A DNA stretch of 36,327 nt from a virus. Shown piece after piece: positions 30,551 to 36,327 of this stretch. The notes beneath the pieces were generated by a model. The model was not told the DNA's origin and made no database searches. It saw nothing but the letters and a program-made list of their open reading frames with translations. A program made the position numbers and the translations under genes. The DNA is taken from the IMG/VR virus record IMGVR_UViG_3300038701_001548, positions 1 to 36,327 of that record. The stretch is one strand, 5' to 3'. Within the stretch, counting starts at the first letter, position 1. Each line of letters starts with the position of its first letter.

Positions 30551-31011
30551 AAACGACTTGGTATGTGGTGTTTAAAAACTCCGAAAGGCGTAGATGGTGG
30601 GACATATTTACCAGAGACGGGTTTAGGCATTGTTTTGCGTTCACCAACCATAAAGGTATGTGGGTATCGGTTGAATCTCTTATTTGGCGTACACAAGTGG
30701 AATTGGTCCCACATTCAGTGTATAAAGAATATAATGTAGAAGGCATGCTTGCGTATTATATGGTTACGGGCGACAATACTATTGTTCAAGTCAGATCGAC
30801 CCCAAAACCTCATGAGCGTTCCAAAATAATTCCCTTCTCATGTGTCTCCATGGTAGAATCACTGTTAGGGATAGAGAAACATTTTTGGACCCCATATGGT
30901 CTATATAAACACTTGTCGGAGATGAAGAATGGCGACGTTATTTGGAGGAGGTCCAAAACCTCAGAGGGTCGACAATTCGAAACAGATCGAAGAAGCCAAC
31001 AAACGAGCTAA
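30487..31011 (+). CDS. Unknown protein with a possible permuted papain-like fold
   Basis: This 174-residue protein starts inside the end of the terminase gene, with AGGA five bases before the ATG, and overlaps the next frame by 83 bases. The pattern is WDIFTRDGFRHCFAFTNHKG at about 38-57 and then IIPFSCVSMVESLLGI at about 117-132, with HFWTPYGLYKHL after. A conserved His before a CVS-type Cys and a 'TP-x-x-L-x-x-x-L' end is what permuted NlpC/P60 or YiiX-type cysteine hydrolases show. The function would be peptidase or amidase-like. This is an eye-based inference with no alignment. Confidence 0.5.
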   Translation: MEQQHENETEQGEVQFQGDSLETTWYVVFKNSERRRWWDIFTRDGFRHCFAFTNHKGMWVSVESLIWRTQVELVPHSVYKEYNVEGMLAYYMVTGDNTIVQVRSTPKPHERSKIIPFSCVSMVESLLGIEKHFWTPYGLYKHLSEMKNGDVIWRRSKTSEGRQFETDRRSQQTS

Positions 31012-31165
31012 ACAAGCAGAAGATGAGCGTCGCCAGCAACAGGAAGAGTTGATCGCATCTCGTAGAGCGAAACGATTAGGCGCTGCGGGAAGATTATCAT
31101 TAGTCGGTGAACGTGACGATGAGGACAAATTGACCGGAATCCCAACCAAAAAGAAAGTCGGGTAA
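30929..31165 (+). CDS. Small charged protein before the portal gene
   Basis: This 78-residue protein has an N-terminal FGGGPKPQRVDNSKQIEEAN, a long coiled-coil-like stretch rich in Gln, Arg and Glu (ERRQQQEELIASRRAKRLGA) and a short C-terminal tail ending TKKKVG. It overlaps the preceding gene by 83 bases in another frame and its stop (TAA) abuts the portal ATG. Small proteins in this slot are common in T7-like phages but unnamed. It may assist procapsid assembly. Confidence 0.6.
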   Translation: MATLFGGGPKPQRVDNSKQIEEANKRAKQAEDERRQQQEELIASRRAKRLGAAGRLSLVGERDDEDKLTGIPTKKKVG

Positions 31166-32695
31166 ATGTCAGCTTCAGAAGAATTAAGGATTTATAGTAA
31201 GTATAAAGGTTCAAAAACTCAAGTTGAACAAATTTATCGTGATTGTTATGCGTATGCCATTCCACATAGACACGTGTTAGATTTCCCTTCTCAGGATAAC
31301 ATATCGAACGATGTTCAGATTTTTGATTCTACTGCTGTCGACAGTTCTTCTAAATTTGGCGACACTTTACATATGTCTATTACTCCCCCGGATTCCCGGT
31401 GGTTGAAGTTTTCTGCGGGGAGTAAAGTCAATGCCGATATTAAGCCCCAAGTGAATTTGTTATTAGGCCAAGGCACTGATCAATGGTTTGATTTAATGGG
31501 CAGGTCGAATTTCCAAACAGAAATCGGAGAGTTGTATGCTGATTTGGGTGTGGGGACAGGCGCGGTCCTGATCCAAAATTACGATGATGAATTATCGGCC
31601 ACCTTCACTGCGGTACCTGCCACACAACTTACAATCGGTGAAGGCCCATCAGGGATGGTGGACAAAATTTGGCGCGAATGGCACATTAAAGCAGGAGAAA
31701 TCAGGAGTAAATGGCCGAGCGTACGCATGCCGGAAGACATTGCATCGGCAGAAAGATCAGCCCCCACTACACAATTCCAAATTTTGGAAGTTACCCGTAT
31801 AAATTATTCAACAGGGGAATGGACGTATAAAGTTATTGCCATGAAAAGCGGGGAGGAACTTTTTAATGACAAATTTAAAGTATCACCGTGGGTGGTTTCT
31901 CGCTACAAAAAAGTCTCGGGTGAAGTATGGGGGCGTGGCCCACTGGTCAACGCACTGGCGGACATTAAAACTGCGAATAAAGTGGTTGAAATGGTCTTAC
32001 AAAACGGGGCGTTAGCAATTGCTGGAGTATATACAGCAGCGGACGATGGAGTTTTAAACCCAGAAACAGTAGAAATTGCCCCAGGAGTAGTTATTCCTGT
32101 AGGATTTAATGGAGGCGTAAATGGACGTTCCTTGGATGTTTTACCCCGTGCTGGTGATTTTGACGTTTCCCAGCTGGTTATTGGCGACCTTCGTGATTCT
32201 ATACGTCGCAAGCTGCTTGATACTGGGGCCGAAACTTTACAAACTGTTAGATCAGCCGAAGAAATAAGAGAACGCGCATCACGTATTGCGAAAGATTTGG
32301 GCGGGGCATATGCTCGTTTCCAGAATGAATTAATAGGCGGAATAGTTAAGAGAACTCTGCATATGTGGGGAGAAAGTGGTGACATGCCTAGAATGAAAAT
32401 TGATAACGAAGTTATATCAATAACCCACACTTCTCCTCTTTCAGAAGTTCAAGATTTAGAAGATTTAGACAACTTATCGGGCGCAGCAGCCCGTATGAAT
32501 AATATTGCTCCGGGACTTGCAGCAGTCTCCCTTAAGCCCGAAAAAGTAGGGCCATATATTGGAGAGAAGTCAGGAGTACCTCAGGAACTTATTGCTTCCG
32601 AAGAGGAAATTGTTCAAGCTCAACAGCAGGCTGGCGAGTTAGCCAGTCAAGGGGTAGATGTTTCATCAATCGCTAACGCTGTGACGAGTAAATGA
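31166..32695 (+). CDS. Portal (head-tail connector) protein, T7 gp8-like
   Basis: This 509-residue protein matches podovirus head-to-tail joining proteins: RDCYAYAIPHRHVLDFPSQ near residue 26, DSTAVDSSSKFGDTLHMSIT at about 54, ITPPDSRWLKF at about 72, and the wing/stem segments AVLIQNYDDELSATFTAVP and SPWVVSRYKKVSGEVWGRGP. Length is close to T7 gp8 (536). It forms the dodecameric ring at one capsid vertex through which DNA enters and leaves. Its ATG abuts the upstream stop. The next gene overlaps its last codon. Confidence 0.93.
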   Translation: MSASEELRIYSKYKGSKTQVEQIYRDCYAYAIPHRHVLDFPSQDNISNDVQIFDSTAVDSSSKFGDTLHMSITPPDSRWLKFSAGSKVNADIKPQVNLLLGQGTDQWFDLMGRSNFQTEIGELYADLGVGTGAVLIQNYDDELSATFTAVPATQLTIGEGPSGMVDKIWREWHIKAGEIRSKWPSVRMPEDIASAERSAPTTQFQILEVTRINYSTGEWTYKVIAMKSGEELFNDKFKVSPWVVSRYKKVSGEVWGRGPLVNALADIKTANKVVEMVLQNGALAIAGVYTAADDGVLNPETVEIAPGVVIPVGFNGGVNGRSLDVLPRAGDFDVSQLVIGDLRDSIRRKLLDTGAETLQTVRSAEEIRERASRIAKDLGGAYARFQNELIGGIVKRTLHMWGESGDMPRMKIDNEVISITHTSPLSEVQDLEDLDNLSGAAARMNNIAPGLAAVSLKPEKVGPYIGEKSGVPQELIASEEEIVQAQQQAGELASQGVDVSSIANAVTSK

Positions 32696-32970
32696 CCTTT
32701 GACCCATTAAACATAAAACAACCCACAAATAACATCACCGAAGAGGAAAGACGGGAAATAACCCAACTCTTTAAACGTGCGTTGATGACGCCCGAAGGTC
32801 GTTTGCTTATTCAATATTTGAAATCTAGAACTATAGATAGGAATACTGAGCCATTTCCGTGCCCTTCTTCTAATGATGAAATGCTCCAATACTGGATGCA
32901 CAGGCGTTTCAGAGAAGGGCAGAATAACATAGTGCAACAAATCATAACCGAAGTAGATAAGGAAACATAA
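32692..32970 (+). CDS. Bbp19-like small phage protein
   Basis: This 92-residue protein has the start overlapping the end of the portal gene (ATGA). The helical middle, TEEERREITQLFKRALMTPE followed by GRLLIQYLKSRT, and the final MHRRFREGQNNIVQQII resemble the Bbp19-like domain, a small module seen between portal and scaffold genes of podoviruses. Function is unknown; an assembly factor is plausible. Confidence 0.6.
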   Translation: MTFDPLNIKQPTNNITEEERREITQLFKRALMTPEGRLLIQYLKSRTIDRNTEPFPCPSSNDEMLQYWMHRRFREGQNNIVQQIITEVDKET

Positions 32971-32971
32971 A

Positions 32972-33826
32972 ATGAGTCTGTTCAATGAAGGAGCCTCCGG
33001 TAACGGGGACAACTCTGCTAATGCCAATGAAGGCGGAGCAGATAATCAAAACCAAGACGGTCAACAAAACCAAAGCCAAGACGGTCAACAAAACCAAAAC
33101 CAAGACGGTCAACAAAACCAAAACGGAGAAAATGAAGGCCCATCAGCGTTTTTCGGTGATGATTTCGACATTAAGACCGTTCCCGAAAAATATATCAAGG
33201 ATGGAAAAGTCAATGTCAAAGCTATGACTTCTTCGACCAATGAATTGGAACAACACTTCCACAATACTAATGAGATTATTGGCAAAACTCCAGAATCTTA
33301 TGAAGTTAAATTTCCGGAAATCGAGGGGGTCAATGAAGAACGTCTTGCAGAGATGATCCCTAAAGACGACCCAATGATTACTGCATTTGGGGAAGTGTCT
33401 AAAGAATTGGGGTTCACCCAAGGCGCTCATGACAAGATTATGGGAAAAGTGGTCACTGCTTTGGTCAAATACGACAATGACAAGATGGCAGAAGAGAAGG
33501 CTGCTTTAGATGATGGGGTATTGGAGACAAATGTAAAATTCTTCAAAGCCAATCTTTCGGAACAAGGGTTCAAAGGAATCAAAGAAGTCATGACTACCGC
33601 AAATGCGGTCAAAGCTGTCGATGAACTCAGAAAGAAAATGTTGGATTCAACCATCCCCGCAGGAGACGGGAATGAGAACAATGTTGAAGACAAATTGACA
33701 GAAGAGGGACTAAGGAGTATAATGAAAAAACCGGAATATTGGAATCCTCGCCACCCCGACTATAATAGCCTTAGGGATAAAGTGGAGGAGGGTTACAAGA
33801 AACTATACGATGGAAAGCAGGGATAA
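32972..33826 (+). CDS. Scaffolding protein
   Basis: This 284-residue protein begins with about 55 residues of low-complexity Asn/Gln/Gly/Asp-rich sequence containing three copies of an 8-residue unit with QDGQQNQ, then an acidic helical body (FFGDDFDIKTVPEKYIKDGK near residue 61, later KVVTALVKYDNDKMAEEKAA). The C-terminus has YWNPRHPDYNSLRDKVEEGY, a common end of T7-like scaffolds. The internal scaffold shapes the procapsid and leaves before packaging. It lies between the portal and the capsid gene, which is the usual order. Confidence 0.85.
   Translation: MSLFNEGASGNGDNSANANEGGADNQNQDGQQNQSQDGQQNQNQDGQQNQNGENEGPSAFFGDDFDIKTVPEKYIKDGKVNVKAMTSSTNELEQHFHNTNEIIGKTPESYEVKFPEIEGVNEERLAEMIPKDDPMITAFGEVSKELGFTQGAHDKIMGKVVTALVKYDNDKMAEEKAALDDGVLETNVKFFKANLSEQGFKGIKEVMTTANAVKAVDELRKKMLDSTIPAGDGNENNVEDKLTEEGLRSIMKKPEYWNPRHPDYNSLRDKVEEGYKKLYDGKQG
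33052..33123 (+). repeat. Three tandem 24-bp units in the scaffold gene
   Basis: The unit CCAAGACGGTCAACAAAACC plus four bases is present three times in a row, with one base difference at the end of the first copy. Each unit adds eight residues rich in Gln and Asn to the disordered N-terminus. Slippage would preserve the frame. Confidence 0.92.
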
Positions 33827-33827
33827 C

Positions 33828-33918
33828 CACTGTGGCCCCTTCCCCATCTAGACTAAACGGCCCGTAACCGGATAACCGTCATTTTGTAGATTCAATTTTA
33901 ATTTTGGAGGCCACAGTG
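33828..33918 (+). promoter_or_regulatory. Stem that would sequester the capsid start codon and ribosome-binding site
   Basis: CACTGTGGCC (33828-33837), directly after the scaffold stop, is the exact complement of GGCCACAGTG (33909-33918). The second arm includes the GTG start of the major capsid gene, and the stem can continue with GG of the GGAGG site past one bulge. The 71-base loop holds no gene. It may delay or regulate capsid translation, for instance against scaffold translation upstream. Confidence 0.55.
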
Positions 33919-34746
33919 TCTACTTCAGTTGACCTAAGTTTTGTAAAACAATACGAAGCAGAAGTCCATGAAGCTTATCAGCGTCAGGGATCGAAACTTC
34001 GTAACACTGTTCGTGTTAAGAACGGTATTGTCGGTGCTGACACCACGTTTCAGAAAGTCGGCAAAGGCGTAGCAGGACAAAAAACCCGTCACGGTAAAGT
34101 CCCTGTAATGAATATTGACCACACTCCTGTCAACTGTCCTCTCAATGACTGGTACGCTGGTGATTGGCATGACAAGCTTGATGATTTCAAAACCAAAAAC
34201 GACGAGCGCAATTTGCTTGTTCGCGCCGGGGCTTTTGCTCTTGGGCGTAAAACTGACCAAATGATTGTTGAAGATGCGCTTGCTAGTGCCACTCAACAAA
34301 TCGCTGCTGGCGGCGCTGGTATGACGTTGGCTAAAGCTCTTGAAGCCGTTGAGATATTGGGCAACAATGATGTCAATATGGAAGACGGAGATATTACCGC
34401 AGTGGTCGGTTGGAATCAGTGGACTGATCTGATGCAAATCAGTGAGTTTTCTGATGCTGATTACGTTGGCGATGGCGAACTTCCTTTCGAAGGAAAGGGA
34501 TTGTTTGCTAAACGTTGGATGGGCGCGTTGTGGATGCCACACTCCGGCCTGACCAAAACGGGCGATAATCGTCTAACCTATGTTTACCATAAGACAGCGA
34601 TCGGCCATGCAATCGGCGCGGACACTACGTCTGATGTTACTTGGCATGGTGATTATGCTTCTTGGTTTATTAACAACATGATGTCACAAGGTTCTTGCCT
34701 CATCGACACTCTCGGTGTGGTAGAAATCCTTTGCGACGAAACCTAA
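33916..34746 (+). CDS. Major capsid protein
   Basis: This 276-residue protein begins at a GTG with GGAGG five bases upstream; a TTG 12 bases earlier, in the GGAGG, is not plausible. It matches podovirus capsid proteins with HK97-like fold: SFVKQYEAEVHEAYQRQGSK near the start, then KNGIVGADTTFQKVGKGVAG and VMNIDHTPVNCPLNDWYAG. The C-terminal half has YHKTAIGHAIGADTTSDVTW and ends FINNMMSQGSCLIDTLGVVE. It is smaller than T7 gp10 (about 345). It follows the scaffold gene, as usual. The GTG start lies in a long inverted repeat (see the regulatory feature). Confidence 0.93.
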   Translation: MSTSVDLSFVKQYEAEVHEAYQRQGSKLRNTVRVKNGIVGADTTFQKVGKGVAGQKTRHGKVPVMNIDHTPVNCPLNDWYAGDWHDKLDDFKTKNDERNLLVRAGAFALGRKTDQMIVEDALASATQQIAAGGAGMTLAKALEAVEILGNNDVNMEDGDITAVVGWNQWTDLMQISEFSDADYVGDGELPFEGKGLFAKRWMGALWMPHSGLTKTGDNRLTYVYHKTAIGHAIGADTTSDVTWHGDYASWFINNMMSQGSCLIDTLGVVEILCDET

Positions 34747-34758
34747 GGGGTTATTATC

Positions 34759-35034
34759 ATGGCTTATGATGCTGAAGGTCTAGTTTCCGTTTCTGTGGGA
34801 GGTGCTGTAGGCACCGCTCCTGGTAATCGGAAAAACATTTACCACTACGCTACCAATGACGCCGATACCGTTGTTGAAACGGATGGGTATTTTGATGGAA
34901 TTCTTGGCGACGGTCTAAACGTTGGTGATATCATTATCGCTTCTTTGGACGTTGATGGAACTCCTGAAATCAAGATGTATATTGTCACCGTTGGCGGGGC
35001 TGATGTCACCGTTGCTGCGATGCCTATTGCATAA
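34759..35034 (+). CDS. Small capsid-associated protein, putative decoration protein
   Basis: This 91-residue beta-rich protein contains GGAVGTAPGNRKNIYHYATN, TVVETDGYFDGILGDGLNVG and a strand-turn-strand end (KMYIVTVGGADVTVAAMP). Similar short proteins lie just after the capsid gene of many podoviruses. A capsid decoration or head-stabilising role is likely from position, but no binding motif is visible. It ends before a strong hairpin. Confidence 0.55.
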   Translation: MAYDAEGLVSVSVGGAVGTAPGNRKNIYHYATNDADTVVETDGYFDGILGDGLNVGDIIIASLDVDGTPEIKMYIVTVGGADVTVAAMPIA

Positions 35035-35042
35035 AAGTGAGG

Positions 35043-35062
35043 CGGGGGACTTCGGTCCCCCG
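35043..35062 (+). terminator. Stable UUCG-capped hairpin after the capsid genes
   Basis: CGGGGGAC and GTCCCCCG pair perfectly over 8 bp around a TTCG tetraloop. No T-run follows, so this is a hairpin that may reduce transcription downstream or protect the highly expressed capsid transcript from 3' decay. Confidence 0.6.
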
Positions 35063-35070
35063 ATCATATC

Positions 35071-35646
35071 ATGGCAAATTCAGACATTTCTATAGCTTCG
35101 TCCGCATGCGTAATGTTGGGCGCTTCATCATTTTCAGATTTTGCTGATGGTTCGGTCGAAGCAGAAGTTGCTTCGGCGCTATATAAAGATATTAGAGATG
35201 ATTTATTGGCCAGGAACGAATGGTCTTTTACTAAAGTTATTAAAGGTCCTTTATCGCAGGACACAACTTCTCCGGATGATAGATGGGAAAAATCTTATGC
35301 TCTTCCGGGCGACAATTTAACTGTCGTGTCAGTGAATGATGAAGTTGGAGATTATGACATTATTGGAGATAGACTTTACACGAATTACGATGGGAATGTC
35401 TATATAGAGTATCAAGTGGAGCCTAAAGAGGACGTATTCCCAGCCCATTTTGTCGTAGCTTTAAAGAATGCCTGTGCGGCTGCGTTTGCTGTTCCTCTTA
35501 CAGAGGATGCTAAAAAAGCTGATTATTATGAAAAAGTCGCTGAAGATAAATATAAAAAGTCCTCACGTGCGGACACCAGACAGAAGAAAAACCGTAGGAT
35601 GGGAGGAAGAAAAGGTAATCGTTTCCCTCTTACAAGGGTGAGGTGA
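35071..35646 (+). CDS. Tail tubular protein A, T7 gp11-like adaptor
   Basis: This 191-residue protein matches gp11-type adaptors: ACVMLGASSFSDFADGSVEA near residue 12, RDDLLARNEWSFTKVIKGP at about 42, WEKSYALPGDNLTVVSV at about 71, and DVFPAHFVVALKNACAAAFA at about 120. T7 gp11 has 196 residues. It joins the portal ring to the nozzle. A basic C-terminus (RQKKNRRMGGRKGNRFPL) closes the protein. It ends three bases before the start of the nozzle gene. Confidence 0.9.
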   Translation: MANSDISIASSACVMLGASSFSDFADGSVEAEVASALYKDIRDDLLARNEWSFTKVIKGPLSQDTTSPDDRWEKSYALPGDNLTVVSVNDEVGDYDIIGDRLYTNYDGNVYIEYQVEPKEDVFPAHFVVALKNACAAAFAVPLTEDAKKADYYEKVAEDKYKKSSRADTRQKKNRRMGGRKGNRFPLTRVR

Positions 35647-35649
35647 TAA

Positions 35650-36327
35650 ATGCCAGAATTAAGAACGGCGCAAACCAATTTCAGTTCTGGAGAATTGTCT
35701 CCGAGGATGCGCGGGAGAGTAGACCTAAAACAATATTATCAGAGTGCGTCATCATTATCTAATGTTTTGTTATACCCTCAAGGAGGGTGTTATGTTAGAC
35801 CTGGAATGGCTTTTGATGCCGAATTAATTGGAAATTTGTCGGAGGTGGATTTAACTGCCGGAGGGGTTGCGGTAACCACCCCCGAAGGCGGTACCCCGGC
35901 AAACCTTATAGACGGTGATCGTAGTACTTCTTCTGTTTCTGGAGCAATTAGTACAACCGACCCATTCGTATTGGTGCATATTGATTTAGGCGCAGCTACA
36001 GATGTTTCATTCATCGACACAATAGAATTCAAGTTATCAGGATTATCTACTGATGAGTTTAGGTGGCAATCTTCAACGGATGATATTTCTTTTAGTGATT
36101 TTGGTTCACCCTTAGAAAGTATTGATACTAACACGACAGATCGGAGAGCATCAGATTCTGTTAATGCTAGATATTGGAGACTAGCTAAGATCGGGGGCGA
36201 AGACTTATCTACAGAAACTGCCGCGCTCACAAAAGTTCAAATGTTTACTGAACAATCTAATGTTTCCGATTATGAAACTATTGAATTTGATTTCGGTTCA
36301 GGTCAAACGTATTTTTTGTTGGTTCTC
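35650..36327 (+). CDS. Tail tubular protein B-like (nozzle), N-terminal part with an inserted discoidin-like domain
   Basis: The gene starts at ATG 35650 and is cut by the window end; it continues at 1-1806. The first 55 residues (TNFSSGELSPRMRGRVDLKQ then SSLSNVLLYPQGGCYVRPG) are typical of gp12-like nozzle proteins. Residues about 60-198 do not belong to that core: NLIDGDRSTSSV, a VHIDLGAATDVSFIDTIEF strand, RWQSSTDDISFSDFG and ARYWRLAKIGG are the pattern of F5/8 type C (discoidin) carbohydrate-binding domains. The core then resumes at about residue 210 (IEFDFGSGQTYF). The last three bases (CTC) disagree with the other copy and probably are not real. Confidence 0.88.
   Translation, partial: MPELRTAQTNFSSGELSPRMRGRVDLKQYYQSASSLSNVLLYPQGGCYVRPGMAFDAELIGNLSEVDLTAGGVAVTTPEGGTPANLIDGDRSTSSVSGAISTTDPFVLVHIDLGAATDVSFIDTIEFKLSGLSTDEFRWQSSTDDISFSDFGSPLESIDTNTTDRRASDSVNARYWRLAKIGGEDLSTETAALTKVQMFTEQSNVSDYETIEFDFGSGQTYFLLVL
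36199..36324. repeat. Terminal overlap, copy 2 (circular closure of the map)
   Basis: The stretch is identical to bases 4-129. Merging the copies makes a circle of about 36,195 bp and restores one continuous 783-residue nozzle gene. A length of 126 bases is typical of assembly-graph overlap, so this is not evidence for physical terminal repeats. Confidence 0.9.

Noticed and set aside
1-36327. Physical direct terminal repeats at the window ends
   Set aside because: The 126-bp identity lies inside a tail gene and ends in unmatched bases, which suits assembly overlap better.
1-36327. T7-type single-subunit RNA polymerase gene
   Set aside because: No frame shows the motifs; the only polymerases seen are the family A DNA polymerase and the PrimPol. 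Sigma70-like promoters support use of host RNA polymerase.

Overview
The window is essentially one complete genome of a lytic, short-tailed (T7-like podovirus) phage of an unidentified Gram-negative host. Bases 4-129 recur exactly at 36199-36324, so the map closes into a circle of about 36,195 bp. The join falls inside one tail gene, whose N-terminal part is at 35650-36327 and whose C-terminal part is at 1-1806. I see no integrase, no repressor and no phage RNA polymerase, so transcription probably uses the host enzyme.

Layout. Plus strand, 27.9-36.3 kb then 1-13.1 kb: two terminase-small-like proteins, large terminase, portal, scaffold, major capsid protein, tail tubular proteins A and B, three internal virion (ejectosome) proteins, a tail fibre with a T7-like anchor, further tail/adhesin genes ending in a glycine-rich adhesin, and a lysis cassette. 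Minus strand, 27.0 down to 13.1 kb: small accessory genes, then the replication and nucleotide genes (ssDNA-binding-like protein, HNH endonuclease, family A DNA polymerase, PD-(D/E)XK nuclease, PurZ, DatZ, SNF2-like helicase, PrimPol-helicase). The two arms converge at about 13.13 kb, where their stop codons overlap in TTAA.

The main biological system is a predicted 2-aminoadenine (diaminopurine, 'Z') DNA pathway. A DatZ-like HD hydrolase would destroy dATP. A PurZ-like adenylosuccinate synthetase homologue, with Ser in place of the PurA catalytic Asp, would convert dGMP toward dZMP. A DpoZ-like proofreading family A polymerase would copy the DNA. PurZ is fused in one 477-residue polypeptide to a MazZ/MazG-like nucleotide pyrophosphohydrolase domain, which would supply its dGMP substrate from dGTP. 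Host PurB and nucleotide kinases would finish dZTP.

The second striking feature is non-coding. Two related blocks of about 330 bp (24.43-24.77 and 27.54-27.87 kb) each consist of concentric inverted repeats (arrays of GACTACGGG / GACTACGTA pairing with their complements, nested around a GGAAGG/CCTTCC core). They flank the accessory cassette, and the second lies at the divergent junction between the early and late arms. They are candidates for a replication origin, a structured RNA or a regulatory/terminator element; their function is unknown.
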